Counted from the first letter of the stretch, positions 28,034 to 37,287 are shown. The stretch is DNA of 64,000 nt from Xanthomonas sp. (GCF_017163755.1 NZ_JAFIWC010000012.1:1-64000), one strand, 5' to 3'. Notes: generated by a model from the letters alone, not told the origin. Translations and numbers: made by a program.

Positions 28034-29677
28034 TCAATCGATCATCCGGTAGGCCGGCAACGTCAGGAATTCGGCGAGCTCGTCGCTGCGGGTCAGCGCG
28101 TCGAGCAACGCGGCCGCATCGTCGACGCGGTGGCCGCCGGGCAGCAGGCCGCGCTCGCCCAGGCGCGCGGGCAACTGGCGCATGCACGCGTCGAACAACG
28201 CGAAGTCGATCGCGGTGCCGTCGTCCAGGTGCAGCCCGCCCACGTGCAGCCACTGCCACAGCTGCGCGCGGCTGATTTCGGCGGTGGCCGCGTCTTCCAT
28301 CAGATGGTGGATCGGCACGCAGCCGTTGCCGTCCAGCCATGCCGCCAGGTAGCGCACGCACACTTCGATGTTGCCCTCGAAGCCGGCGCGGGTGATGGTG
28401 CCGGGCGACGGCGCGATCAGCGTGTCGCGATCGGCCTGCACGTCCTCGCGGCGCACCGCGTGCTGGTTGGGCGCGGTCATGTGTTCGTCGAAGATCGCGC
28501 GGGCGATCGGGATCAGCGCCGGATGCGCGACCCAGGTGCCGTCGTGGCCGGCGGTCACTTCGCGCAGCTTGTCCGCGCGCACCCGCGCCATCGCCTGCTC
28601 GTTGGCGGCCTCGTCGTGGCCGATCGGGATCTGCGCGGCCATGCCGCCCATCGCATGCGCGCCGCGGCGGTGGCAGGTGCGGATCAGCAATTCCGAATAC
28701 GCCTTCAGGAACGGCTGGGTCATCGTCACCTGGCCGCGCTCGGGCAGCACCCTGTCGGCGTGCTTACGGAAGGTCTTCAGGTAGGAAAAGATGTAGTCCC
28801 AGCGGCCGCAGTTCAGGCCGACGATGCGCTCGCGCAGCGCGTGCAGGATCTCGTCCATCTCGAACACCGCCGGCAACGTCTCGATCAGCACGGTGACCTT
28901 GATCTGCCCCTGCGGCAGGCCCAGCATCGCTTCGATGTGCGCCAGCGCGGTCTCCCACAGCGCCGCCTCCTCCATCGACTGCAGCTTGGGCAGGTACAGG
29001 TACGGGCCGCGGTCCTTGGCCAGCAGCGCGCGGCCGTTGTGGAAGGCGAACAGCGCCGCGTCGAACAGCGCCCCGGCCAGCGGCTGGCCGTCGACCAGCA
29101 CGTGCTTCTCGTCCAGGTGCCAGCCGCGCGGGCGCACGACCAGCACCGCCTGCTCGTCGTAGGGCTTGAGCGCATAGCGCTTGCCCGGCCTGCCGTCGTG
29201 CGCGGCCGGCGCGGTGAAGGTCAGGGTGCCGGCCACCGCCTCGGCCAACGCGCGCTGGCCGGCGATCAGGTTGCGCCAGGTCGGCGCGGTCGAATCCTCG
29301 AAGTCGGCCATGTACACCTTGGCGCCGGAGTTCAGCGCGTTGATGACCATCTTCGGATCGGTCGGGCCGGTGATCTCGACGCGGCGGTCCTGCAGCGCGG
29401 CCGGCAGCGGCGCCACGCGCCAGTCGCCGTCGCGGATGGCGCGGGTGTCGGCGCGGAAGTCGGGCAGGCCGCCGCCGTCGAAATGGGCCTGGCGCTCGCG
29501 TCGCGCGGCCAGCCGCGCCTGGCGCTCGGGCTCGATCGCGCGGTGCAGCGACACCAGCAGCGCCAGCGCGGCCGGCGGCAGGACGGCGTCCTGCCCGGCC
29601 AGCGAGGCGGTCAGGGTGATGCCGGGGGTCGGACGGACGGCCGGGTCGGAAGCGGGGGCGAAAGCGGCGGCGGACAT
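28034..29677 (-). CDS. aceB: Malate synthase A
   Basis: A 547-residue malate synthase of the A type, condensing glyoxylate with acetyl-CoA to malate. Recognisable blocks are VYMADFEDSTAPTWRNLI, VVRPRGWHLDEKHV, LYLPKLQSMEEAALW, the signature VLIETLPAVFEMDEIL, LNCGRWDYIFSYLK, and HVGGLHLDDG near the C-terminus with the catalytic acid. The start MSAAAFAPAS follows GGAGT. It is first gene of the aceB-aceA pair and divergent from a LysR regulator that probably controls it. Confidence 0.96.
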   Translation of the reverse strand: MSAAAFAPASDPAVRPTPGITLTASLAGQDAVLPPAALALLVSLHRAIEPERQARLAARRERQAHFDGGGLPDFRADTRAIRDGDWRVAPLPAALQDRRVEITGPTDPKMVINALNSGAKVYMADFEDSTAPTWRNLIAGQRALAEAVAGTLTFTAPAAHDGRPGKRYALKPYDEQAVLVVRPRGWHLDEKHVLVDGQPLAGALFDAALFAFHNGRALLAKDRGPYLYLPKLQSMEEAALWETALAHIEAMLGLPQGQIKVTVLIETLPAVFEMDEILHALRERIVGLNCGRWDYIFSYLKTFRKHADRVLPERGQVTMTQPFLKAYSELLIRTCHRRGAHAMGGMAAQIPIGHDEAANEQAMARVRADKLREVTAGHDGTWVAHPALIPIARAIFDEHMTAPNQHAVRREDVQADRDTLIAPSPGTITRAGFEGNIEVCVRYLAAWLDGNGCVPIHHLMEDAATAEISRAQLWQWLHVGGLHLDDGTAIDFALFDACMRQLPARLGERGLLPGGHRVDDAAALLDALTRSDELAEFLTLPAYRMID

Positions 29678-29720
29678 GGGGGACTCCTCGGTGGTTCCAG
29701 GCTTCCACCGTGTTCCTGCC

Positions 29721-29760
29721 ACAAGTATTTGACAATACAGTTTTATCAATGCATTAAATA
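29721..29760. promoter_or_regulatory. Divergent aceB/LysR promoter region
   Basis: An AT-rich island in the 107-base gap. On the plus strand there is a consensus -35 TTGACA (29729-29734) with CATTAA 17 bases on. TTGA...TCAA half-sites around CAGTTTTA give a LysR-box-like symmetry near 29729-29749. On the minus strand TTGATA (29749-29744) may serve aceB, but its -10 is poor. Confidence 0.4.
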
Positions 29761-29784
29761 AGTTCGCCTTATACCCGTCACGTC

Positions 29785-30753
29785 ATGCCCACGCGCACTG
29801 CTGCAACTCCGCGTTTTTCCTACAAATCCGACCGGCTGAAACCGCTGCGCGCGTTCTGCCAGACGGTGCGGCTGGGCTCGGTCTCACGTGCGGCCGAGGC
29901 GCTGTTCGTCAGCCAGCCGGCGGTTACGCTGCAGCTGCAGGCGCTGGAACGCGAGCTGGGGGTGGTGCTGTTCGAGCGCAGCGGGCGGCGCCTGGCGCCC
30001 AGCCGCGAGGGCCAGCTGCTGTACGAGATGGCGCAGCCGCTGGTGGAAAGCCTGGACCGGCTGGAGGCGGAGTTCCGCGACAAGGTGCGCGGACTGGACG
30101 CAGGCGAGCTGAACATCGCCGCCAACAGCTCCACCATCCTGTACCTGCTGCCGAAGATCGTCGAACACTTCCGCGCGCGGCATCCGGACGTGCGCCTGAC
30201 CCTGCACAACGCGATCAGCGCCGACGGTACCGACCTGCTGCGCGAGGACGCGGTGGACCTGGCGGTGGGCTCGATGCTCGACGTGCCGGCCGACCTCAAC
30301 TACGCGCCGGTGTACCGCTTCGAGCCGCTGCTGATCCTGCCGCTGGAACACCCGCTGGCGGCCAAGGCGCGGCCGAGCCTGGAGGACCTGTCGCCGTATC
30401 CGCTGATCCTGCCGCCGAAGCGGCAGATCACCTACCGGCTGGTGGACCTGGTATTCCAGCAGGCACGGGTGCCGTACACGGTGGCGCTGGAAGTGGGCGG
30501 CTGGGAAGTGATCAAGCAGTACGTGGCGATGGGCATGGGCATCTCCATCGTCAGTTCGATCTGCGTCACCGACGCCGACCGCAGCCGGCTGGTCACCCGC
30601 TCGATGAGCGACTACTTCCCCGCGCGCAGCTACGGCGTGGTGGTGCGCAAGGGCAAGTACCTGTCGCCGCAGGCGCGCGCCTTCATCGAACTGATCCAGC
30701 CGGACCTGTTCTCGCCGCGCGGCTACGACGACAGCGGCCCGTCGGAGCGCTGA
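29785..30753 (+). CDS. LysR-family regulator, probable aceBA regulator
   Basis: A 322-residue LysR protein of the CysB-like branch. The HTH is FCQTVRLGSVSRAAEALFVSQPAVTLQLQALERELG, and the effector domain includes AANSSTILYLLPKIVEHFRARHP and GMGISIVSSICV. It is divergent from aceB with a 107-base gap and nothing else to regulate nearby, so control of the glyoxylate shunt is likely (inference). The start ATG lies just downstream of the AT-rich promoter region; a TTGACA sits 51 bases upstream. Confidence 0.9.
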   Translation: MPTRTAATPRFSYKSDRLKPLRAFCQTVRLGSVSRAAEALFVSQPAVTLQLQALERELGVVLFERSGRRLAPSREGQLLYEMAQPLVESLDRLEAEFRDKVRGLDAGELNIAANSSTILYLLPKIVEHFRARHPDVRLTLHNAISADGTDLLREDAVDLAVGSMLDVPADLNYAPVYRFEPLLILPLEHPLAAKARPSLEDLSPYPLILPPKRQITYRLVDLVFQQARVPYTVALEVGGWEVIKQYVAMGMGISIVSSICVTDADRSRLVTRSMSDYFPARSYGVVVRKGKYLSPQARAFIELIQPDLFSPRGYDDSGPSER

Positions 30754-30809
30754 AGCGCGCGCATCGGGTAAGGTCGCGGCTGTTCCCGCCGCTGCGCGCC
30801 GTCCTGCCG

Positions 30810-31535
30810 ATGACCGAGTCCCGCCCGTGCCGCTACGCCGAAGCCGCCGCGCCGCCGGCATGGCGCGAACGCCTGCGCTGCACCTGGCGCTTCCGCCAGG
30901 GCGATGGCCAGGCGCCGGCCCTGGTGCTGCCCGACGGCTGCGTCGACCTGATCTGGGACGGACAACAGCTGTTCGTCGCCGGTGCCGACCGCCGCGCCCA
31001 CCTCGCCGCGCCGGCGCCCGGCAGCGTGCTGACCGGGGTGCGCCTGGCCGCCGGCGCGGGCAGCGCGCTGCTGGGCCTGCCGCTGCACCGGATCGCCGAG
31101 CGCCGCGTGCCGCTGGACGCGCTGTGGGGCGCGCGCGGGCGCACCCTGCAGCGCCGGCTCGAGGACGGCGCCGATCCGGCGCGGACCCTGCAGGCGCTGT
31201 GCATCGGCGAGGCGGCGCCGGCCGACCGGCAGATGGCCTGGCTGTTCGCGCAACTGGCCGATGCCGGCGCGCCACGCGTGGCGACGCTGGCGTCCGCGCT
31301 GGGCGTCAGCGAACGTTCGCTGCGCCGGCGCTGCCACGACGCGTTCGGCTACGGCCCCAAGACCCTGGAGCGGGTCCTGCGCCTGCAGCGCTTCCTGCGC
31401 ATCGCGCGGCAGCACGCCACGCTGACCGACGCGGCGCTGGAGGCCGGCTACGGCGACGCGGCGCACCTGGTGGACGACGCGCGCGAACTCACCGGCCTGC
31501 GCCCGCGCGAACTGGTGCTGCGGCACGCGCGCTGA
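30810..31535 (+). CDS. AraC-family regulator
   Basis: A 241-residue protein with a short DUF6597-like N-terminal part (VLPDGCVDLIWDGQQLFVAGADRR) and a C-terminal AraC HTH (ATLASALGVSERSLRRRCHDAFGYGPKTLERVLRLQRFL). PDGCVDL is typical of AraC proteins next to VOC or methyltransferase genes. It follows the LysR gene by 56 bases in the same direction and precedes a VOC gene by about 100 bases, so it may regulate the latter. Confidence 0.85.
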   Translation: MTESRPCRYAEAAAPPAWRERLRCTWRFRQGDGQAPALVLPDGCVDLIWDGQQLFVAGADRRAHLAAPAPGSVLTGVRLAAGAGSALLGLPLHRIAERRVPLDALWGARGRTLQRRLEDGADPARTLQALCIGEAAPADRQMAWLFAQLADAGAPRVATLASALGVSERSLRRRCHDAFGYGPKTLERVLRLQRFLRIARQHATLTDAALEAGYGDAAHLVDDARELTGLRPRELVLRHAR

Positions 31536-31633
31536 GCGGCCGATGCGGCTGCGCGCGGCGCTGGCCGTTTTCGCCAAGCCGGCGCGGCGCGGGCAGCCGA
31601 TACTGGCCCCCCATCTTGCGCAGACGAGCCGCC

Positions 31634-31984
31634 ATGAACCGCGCCGACCAGCACCACCGCATCGACTACCTCGAATTCGCCGTCGCCTCGATCGACGCGG
31701 CCAAGGCGTTCTACGGCCAGGCCTTCGACTGGAGCTTCCAGGACTACGGCCCGGACTATTGCGAGTTCCGCGACGGCCGCCTGACCGGCGGCTTCTTCCA
31801 CGGCACCGCGCAGCCCGGTGGCGCGCTGGTGGTGCTGTATTCCAACGACCTGGCCGCGACCCAGGCGCGCATCGAGGCCGCCGGCGGCCGCATCGTGCGC
31901 CCGCCGTTCGACTTCCCCGGCGGCCGCCGCTTCCATTTCGCCGATCGCGACGGCTACGAGCTGGCGGTGTGGTCGGAGCACTGA
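31634..31984 (+). CDS. VOC (glyoxalase/bleomycin-resistance) family protein
   Basis: 116 residues, one vicinal-oxygen-chelate domain with two beta-alpha-beta units: HRIDYLEFAVASIDAAKAFYGQAFDW and VVLYSNDLAATQARIEAAGGRI, ending FHFADRDGYELAVWSE with the usual metal-ligand glutamate. Members may be lyases, dioxygenases or binding proteins. It lies downstream of an AraC regulator on the same strand. Confidence 0.87.
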   Translation: MNRADQHHRIDYLEFAVASIDAAKAFYGQAFDWSFQDYGPDYCEFRDGRLTGGFFHGTAQPGGALVVLYSNDLAATQARIEAAGGRIVRPPFDFPGGRRFHFADRDGYELAVWSEH

Positions 31985-32081
31985 ACGCGGCAGCGCGGGG
32001 AGCCGCGCGTTCGACGCGTGGCGATGCAGGCGCCAGCGAAGGTTGCGCTGGCGCGGCGGCCAGGCCACGCCCGCTGCGGAC

Positions 32082-32714
32082 TCACCCGCTCGCGTAGTGG
32101 CTCAGGAACAGGTCCGCAGTCGACTCGGCGACCTGCGCCTTCTGCTGCGCCGACAGCGGCGCCTGGCCCAATGCGATCTGCGGCCAGAACGCGAAGCCCT
32201 TGACCAGGCTCTGCAGCTGCTGCGAGGCGAATTCGGGCTGCAGCGGGCGCAGCCGGCCGTCGGCCAGCGCCGCGCGGATCCACACCGTAGTGCCTTCTTC
32301 CTTGCTGCCCAGGCGGGCGATGATGTCGCGCGCGTGCTCCGGCGAACGCATCGCCTCGGCGATCGCCACCCGCGACAGGTCCACGAACGCCGCGTCGTCG
32401 AGCATGCGCAGCTTCTGCAGCAGCAGTTCGACCAGTTGCTCGCGCAGCGGCCGCGCCGGGCTGTAGGCCAGGCTCACTTCGCTGATGCCGCGTTGCCACA
32501 GGTGGCGCACGATCTCCACGAACAGCGCGTCCTTGCTCGGGAAATGGTTGTAGACGGTGCGCTTGGACGCGCCGGCGGCGGCGGCGACGCGGTCCATGCT
32601 GGTGCCATCGAAGCCGTGGGCGCGGAACTCGGCCATCGCCGCATCGAGGATCGCCAGGCGCTTGCGGTCGGTGAGGCGGGCCGGGACGGCCGGCGAGTCG
32701 GATGAACGGGACAT
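32082..32714 (-). CDS. TetR-family regulator
   Basis: A 210-residue TetR repressor. The N-terminal HTH is AILDAAMAEFRAHGFDGTSMDRVAAAAGASKRTVYNHFPSKDALF (about residues 20-65), with a C-terminal domain of the AcrR C-terminal type. It is divergent from an MBL-fold hydrolase gene, with a perfect palindrome between them, so it likely represses both. The inducer is unknown. Confidence 0.9.
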   Translation of the reverse strand: MSRSSDSPAVPARLTDRKRLAILDAAMAEFRAHGFDGTSMDRVAAAAGASKRTVYNHFPSKDALFVEIVRHLWQRGISEVSLAYSPARPLREQLVELLLQKLRMLDDAAFVDLSRVAIAEAMRSPEHARDIIARLGSKEEGTTVWIRAALADGRLRPLQPEFASQQLQSLVKGFAFWPQIALGQAPLSAQQKAQVAESTADLFLSHYASG

Positions 32715-32756
32715 GGCGACATTTTACACCGGGCGGTTTACTTCTGGACGAATGAA

Positions 32757-32771
32757 ACTACACTGTGTAGT
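32757..32771. promoter_or_regulatory. Palindromic TetR-type operator
   Basis: ACTACAC-T-GTGTAGT: perfect 7-base arms around one base, between the TetR gene and the MBL gene. A related TTTACACC/GGTTTAC pair lies about 30 bases to the left. This is a likely TetR binding site overlapping both promoters. Confidence 0.6.
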
Positions 32772-32833
32772 GTAAATTCATCCCTCCCCGCCGCCGCGCC
32801 GACAGCGCAGCCGCACCTGCCAGGAATGCCCGC

Positions 32834-33886
32834 GTGAGCGCCTCCGTCCTTCCCGCTTCTTGCCGTGCCCGCCGTTATTCGGATTCGCCGCAGCACCGGG
32901 ACGGCCGCTTCCGCAACGCCAATCCCGATGCGCACGCCAGCCTGGGGTTCCTCGCCACCGTGCGCCTGGCCTGGGAGTTCCTGTTCCACAAGCCGGCCGA
33001 CAGCGTGCCGGCCGAACCGGTGCCGGTGGCGCCGCTGAGCCGCGCGCAGCTGCTCGCCGCGCCCGACCGCAGCCTGTTCCGGCTGGGCCACTCCAGCGTG
33101 CTGCTGAAGCTGCGCGGCGGGCTGTGGCTGACCGATCCGGTGTTCGCCGAGCGCGCCTCGCCGTTCTCCTGGGCCGGACCCAAGCGCTTCCACGCGCCGC
33201 CGATCGCGCTGGACGCGCTGCCGCCGATCGCCGGGGTGATCCTGTCGCACAACCACTACGACCACCTGGACCGCGCCACCATCCGCCGCCTGGCCGACCG
33301 GGTCGGCGTGTTCCTGGCGCCGCTGGGCGTGGGCGACCTGCTGATCCGCTGGGGCGTGGATCCGGCCAAGGTGCGGCAACTGGACTGGTGGCAATCGACC
33401 ACGGTGGACGGACTGCGCTTCGTGGCCACGCCGTCGCAGCACTTCTCCGGGCGCGGGCTGTTGGACAGCGGCCGTTCGCTGTGGGCGTCGTGGGTGATCG
33501 CCGACGACGACCTGCGGGTGTTCTTCAGCGGCGACAGCGGCTACTTCGACGGGTTCAAGGCGATCGGGCAGGCGCACGGCCCGTTCGACCTCACCCTGAT
33601 GGAAACCGGCGCCTACGACGTGCGCTGGCCGCACGTGCACATGCAGCCGGAGCAGAGCCTGCAGGCGCACCTGGACCTGCGCGGGCGGCGGATGCTGCCG
33701 ATCCACAACGGCACCTTCGACCTGGCGATGCATGCCTGGCACGAGCCGTTCGACCGCATCGCCACGCTGGCGCAGGCGGCGGGCGTGGCGCTGGTCACGC
33801 CGCGGATGGGCGAGCACGTGGACCTGGCCGCACCGGCCAGCGGCACGCCCTGGTGGACCACGGTGGCCTCGCCGGCGACGCGATGA
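32834..33886 (+). CDS. MBL-fold metal-dependent hydrolase (UlaG/NAPE-PLD-like)
   Basis: 350 residues from GTG; the ATG just upstream runs into a stop. The metallo-beta-lactamase signature HNHYDHLD sits in VILSHNHYDHLDRATI, followed by TPSQHFSGRG, VFFSGDSGYFDGF and a final LPIHNGTFDLAMH, the pattern of NAPE-hydrolysing phospholipase D and UlaG-like lactonases. The N-terminus RRYSDSPQHRDGRFRN is typical of the former. It is probably TetR-controlled. The substrate may be a phospholipid or lactone. Confidence 0.87.
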   Translation: MSASVLPASCRARRYSDSPQHRDGRFRNANPDAHASLGFLATVRLAWEFLFHKPADSVPAEPVPVAPLSRAQLLAAPDRSLFRLGHSSVLLKLRGGLWLTDPVFAERASPFSWAGPKRFHAPPIALDALPPIAGVILSHNHYDHLDRATIRRLADRVGVFLAPLGVGDLLIRWGVDPAKVRQLDWWQSTTVDGLRFVATPSQHFSGRGLLDSGRSLWASWVIADDDLRVFFSGDSGYFDGFKAIGQAHGPFDLTLMETGAYDVRWPHVHMQPEQSLQAHLDLRGRRMLPIHNGTFDLAMHAWHEPFDRIATLAQAAGVALVTPRMGEHVDLAAPASGTPWWTTVASPATR

Positions 33887-34003
33887 AGCGCTGAGCGGCG
33901 TCGGGACGGGCTATTGGATGGCGCGCCCACTGCGCGCCCGGATCGGCATGCACGCTGGCTTGAAGGAGCCGCCAGCCTGCCGATGCACGAATCGTCCGCT
34001 GTA

Positions 34004-34058
34004 CTGCCCGCTGCCCGCTGCCCGCTGCCCGCTGCCCGCTGCCCGCTGCCCGCTGCCG
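34004..34058. repeat. Heptamer tandem repeat CTGCCCG x7
   Basis: Seven perfect copies of CTGCCCG (34004-34052) and a partial eighth, directly after the 3' end of the signal peptidase gene. It is a candidate variable-number repeat by slippage. Confidence 0.9.
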
Positions 34059-34072
34059 AGCGCGGCGCGGCG

Positions 34073-34702
34073 CTACAGCCTCGACCACTCCAGCCCTTCG
34101 CCGCGCCGGTAGTACACCGCCAGCGCCTTGCCGTAGACGCGGTCGGCGTCGACGAAGCCGAAGAAGCGCCCGTCGAAGCTGTCGCCGCGGTGGTCGCCGA
34201 GCACCAGCAGCTTGCCTGCCGGCACGCGCAGGTCGTGGATGTCCGGGCCGCCGCCGGCATCCAGGTCCAGCTGCACGAGGCGGCCGCCGAAGCGCTCCTG
34301 GTCGCCCGCGGCGCCGGCCTGCAGCGGCACACCATTGATCGACAGATGCCCGTCCGCCAGGTCCACGCGATCGCCGGCCACCGCGACCACGCGCTTGATC
34401 AGCCGGGTGCCGTCGTGCGGCGAGTCGAACACCGCCACGTCGCCGCGCTGCGGCCGGCCGCGCTCGAGCAGGCGCAGCTCGGTGAACGGCAGGCGCAGGC
34501 CGTAGGCGCTCATGTCCACCGCCACCCGGTCGCCCGGCTCCAGCGTGTGCTGCATCGAGCCGCTCGGCACCACGTAGTGGTTGGCGAACGAGGAGCGCGC
34601 GGCGGTCAGCAACAGCAGCATCGCCGCCACCGGCAGCAGTTCCCTGCGGATCCAGGACGCGGCGCGCCGCGTGCGGGAGTCTTGCGCGTAGGCTGAGGTC
34701 AT
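34073..34702 (-). CDS. lepB: Signal peptidase I
   Basis: A 209-residue type I signal peptidase, which cleaves Sec/Tat signal peptides at the outer face of the inner membrane. One N-terminal membrane helix (ELLPVAAMLLLLTAA) is followed by the Ser box VVPSGSM (Ser49), then MQHTLEPGDRV, the Lys box TRLIKRVVAVAGD (Lys103) and LLVLGDHRGDSFDGR. It is shorter than E. coli LepB and has one helix, like extra paralogues. The start MTSAYAQDS is the first Met before the helix. It stands alone; this is probably an accessory copy. Confidence 0.9.
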   Translation of the reverse strand: MTSAYAQDSRTRRAASWIRRELLPVAAMLLLLTAARSSFANHYVVPSGSMQHTLEPGDRVAVDMSAYGLRLPFTELRLLERGRPQRGDVAVFDSPHDGTRLIKRVVAVAGDRVDLADGHLSINGVPLQAGAAGDQERFGGRLVQLDLDAGGGPDIHDLRVPAGKLLVLGDHRGDSFDGRFFGFVDADRVYGKALAVYYRRGEGLEWSRL

Positions 34703-34948
34703 CGGGCACCTGTGGATTGGGATGTGGGCATCGCAGTGGCGACCCCCAGCGACAGTGCGCTCGGCACCGCATGGCGTACAAGTGACGCAAGACATAGGCC
34801 GCGTCTGCGCCGCGGCCTGCGCCTGGTTGCCTTGTGCGACACCTTGACCTCACATGCGGTCGCATTGATGGCTCGGAGGCAGCCGGGCTGATGGCCCGAG
34901 GCCACCCGGAGCCCTCCCCAGGACTCCGCCAGCGCTTCACGAGCTCCT

Positions 34949-35032
34949 GTAGGAGCGGCTTCAGCCGCGACGGGCGCAGCGGTGACGTTCACGGCGTCGG
35001 CGCACAGTCGGGGCTGAAGCCCCTCCTACAGC
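34949..35032. repeat. REP-like inverted pair (type B)
   Basis: TGTAGGAGCGGCTTCAGCCG and GGGGCTGAAGCCCCTCCTAC face each other across about 40 bases between lepB and dcp. The core GCGGCTTCAGCCGC has changed on both sides of the palindrome relative to type A, keeping it self-complementary; the second arm uses GGGGCTGAAGCCCC. Confidence 0.75.
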
Positions 35033-35061
35033 GCCTCCATGGGCGTCCAGTGCCGCAAACG

Positions 35062-35091
35062 AAAAACGGGATGGCCGCTTGGCCATCCCGT
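35062..35091 (-). terminator. Terminator of dcp
   Basis: On the minus strand, ACGGGATGGCC/GGCCATCCCGT, a perfect 11-bp stem with a four-base loop, then a run of T. It begins 28 bases after the dcp stop codon. Confidence 0.9.
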
Positions 35092-35118
35092 TGCTTCGCC
35101 GCACGTGCTGATGGAGGC

Positions 35119-37287
35119 TCAGTCCTTCAGGCCGCGGTTCTCCAGCAGCGGTTCCACGCTCGGGTCCTTGCCGCGGAAGTCGCGGTACAGGGTGGCCAGA
35201 TCGACGGTGTTGCCGCGCGAGAGGATCTTGGCGCGGAAGATGTCGCCGTTCTTGCGGTCCAGGCCGCCGTTCTCCTTGAACCACTCGAACGCGTCGTCGT
35301 CCAGCACTTCCGCCCAGAAATAGGCGTAGTAGCCGGCCGAGTAGCCGCCGCCCCAGATGTGGTCGAAATAGGTGGTGCGGTAGCGCGGCGGCACTTCGGC
35401 CAGGTCCACCTTGTACTTCTTCAGCGCGTCGGCCTCGAACTTGGCCACGTCCTGCAGCGGCGCATCGGCCGGCTGGGTGTGCCAGGCCAGGTCGAGCAGC
35501 GCCGCCGACAGGTATTCGGTGGTCGCGTAGCCGCTGTTGAAGGTCTTGGCCTTCTGGATCTTGTCGACCAGTTCCTGCGGCATCGGCGCGCCGGTCTGGT
35601 AGTGCTTGGCGTAGTTGGCGAACACCTTCGGATCGGTGGCCCAATGCTCGTTGAACTGCGACGGGAACTCGACGAAGTCGCGCGAGGTGCTGGTGCCGGC
35701 GATCGACGGGTACTTCACCTTGGAGAACATGCCGTGCAGCGCGTGGCCGAACTCGTGGAACATGGTGGTGACGTCGTCGAAGCTCAGCAGCGCCGGCTGG
35801 CCTGGCGCGGGCTTGGTGAAGTTGCACACGTTGTAGACCACCGGCTTGGCGCCGGTGAGCCCGTCCTGCTCGACGAACACGTCCATCCATGCGCCGCCGG
35901 ACTTGCTGTCGCGCTTGTAGAAGTCGGTGTAGAACAGCGCCAGCGAGCTGCCGTCCTGGTCGAACACCTCGTACACCTTCATGTCCGGGTGGTAGGTCGG
36001 GATGTCGGTGCGTTCCTTGAAGGTGATGCCGTACAGCTGCGTGGCGGCGTAGAACACGCCGTTGTGCAGCACGTTGTCCATCTCGAAGTACGGCTTGATC
36101 TGCGATTCGTCCAGGTCGTACTTGGCCTTGCGCACCTGCTCGGCGTAGAAGTCCCAGTCGGCGGCGCCGAGCTTGAAACCACCCGTCTTTGAACCAGCTT
36201 GCTGCGCGTCGATCACCTTCTGCATCTCGGCGATCTCGCTGCGCGCCTTGGCGGTGGCCGCCGGCACCGTGTCGGTGAGCAGCTTCAGCGCCGCGTCCGG
36301 GGTCTTGGCCATCTGGTCGCTCAGGCTGTAGGCGGCGTAGCTGTCGAAGCCGAGCAGCTTGGCCTTCTGCGCGCGCAGCTGGGCCAGGCGCTGGATGGTC
36401 TGGCGGGTGTCGTTGGCGTCGCCCTTCTCGGCGCGCGACTGCGAGGCGGCCATCACCTGCGCGCGCAGCTCGCGGTCCTTCAGCGAGGCCAGCACCGGCT
36501 GCTGGGTGGTGTTCTGCAGCGCGAGCAGGTACTTGCCGTCGAGCTTGCGCGACGTGGCGTCCTGCGCGGCCGAGGCGATGTCGCCGTCGGACAGGCCGTC
36601 GAGCCTGGCCTTGTCGTCCACCACCACCGCGCCGGCGGCGGAGGCCGCGACGAGCTTGGTGTGGAACTGCGTGGCCAGCGTGGTTTCCTCGACATTGAGT
36701 TTGCGCAGCGTGGCCTTGTCGGCATCGGACAGCTGCGCGCCGGCGCGCACGAACTCCTGGTAGTCGCGCTCGACCAGGCGCTTCTGCTCCGGGTCCAGGT
36801 TCAGCGTGTCGCGCTGGTCGTAGATCGACTTGATCCGCGCGAACAGCTTCGGATCCAGGCTGATCTCGTCCTGGTGCGCGGCCAGCTTCGGCGCCACCGT
36901 TTCCTGGATCTTCTGCCGCTCGTCGTTGGTGTCGGCCTGCACCAGGCCGAAGAAGATGCGGCTGACCCGGTTCAGCGTCTCGCCGCTGCGCTCCATCGCC
37001 TCGATGGTGTTGGCGAAGCTGGCCGGCTCGGCGTTGTCGGCGATCTTGCGGATCTCGGCCAGGTGCTGCTTCATGCCCTCTTCGAACGCCGGCAGATAGT
37101 CGGCGTCCTTGATCTTGTCGAACGGCGGCGCCTGGAACGGCAGCGCGCTGGCGCTCAGCAGCGGGTTGGCGGCGGGCGCCGGGGTCTGTGCGGGGGCTTG
37201 GGTTTCGGGCACGGGGGTGGACTCCTTACCGGAACAGGCCGCCAGGGCCAGAGTGATGGCGGCGGCCAGTACGACAGTACGCGACAT
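35119..37287 (-). CDS. dcp: Peptidyl-dipeptidase Dcp, lipoprotein form
   Basis: A 722-residue M3 metallopeptidase releasing C-terminal dipeptides. The zinc motif HEFGH is at residues 511-515 (TMFHEFGHALHGMF), with the downstream third-ligand Glu region around EFPSQFNEHW. Unlike E. coli Dcp it starts with a lipoprotein signal (MSRTVVLAAAITLALAACSG, lipobox LAAC) and a Pro/Ala linker, so it should be membrane-anchored in the periplasm. It stands alone with its own terminator. Confidence 0.95.
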   Translation of the reverse strand: MSRTVVLAAAITLALAACSGKESTPVPETQAPAQTPAPAANPLLSASALPFQAPPFDKIKDADYLPAFEEGMKQHLAEIRKIADNAEPASFANTIEAMERSGETLNRVSRIFFGLVQADTNDERQKIQETVAPKLAAHQDEISLDPKLFARIKSIYDQRDTLNLDPEQKRLVERDYQEFVRAGAQLSDADKATLRKLNVEETTLATQFHTKLVAASAAGAVVVDDKARLDGLSDGDIASAAQDATSRKLDGKYLLALQNTTQQPVLASLKDRELRAQVMAASQSRAEKGDANDTRQTIQRLAQLRAQKAKLLGFDSYAAYSLSDQMAKTPDAALKLLTDTVPAATAKARSEIAEMQKVIDAQQAGSKTGGFKLGAADWDFYAEQVRKAKYDLDESQIKPYFEMDNVLHNGVFYAATQLYGITFKERTDIPTYHPDMKVYEVFDQDGSSLALFYTDFYKRDSKSGGAWMDVFVEQDGLTGAKPVVYNVCNFTKPAPGQPALLSFDDVTTMFHEFGHALHGMFSKVKYPSIAGTSTSRDFVEFPSQFNEHWATDPKVFANYAKHYQTGAPMPQELVDKIQKAKTFNSGYATTEYLSAALLDLAWHTQPADAPLQDVAKFEADALKKYKVDLAEVPPRYRTTYFDHIWGGGYSAGYYAYFWAEVLDDDAFEWFKENGGLDRKNGDIFRAKILSRGNTVDLATLYRDFRGKDPSVEPLLENRGLKD

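Noticed and set aside
30810..31535. Assigning the AraC protein as an Ada/methyltransferase-type regulator
   Set aside because: It has the HTH and an N-terminal PDGCVDL motif, but no methyltransferase domain or active-site cysteine motif.
34004..34058. CRISPR-like array
   Set aside because: The unit is seven bases with no spacers, so it is a simple tandem repeat. REP pairs are likewise unspaced palindromes, not CRISPR.
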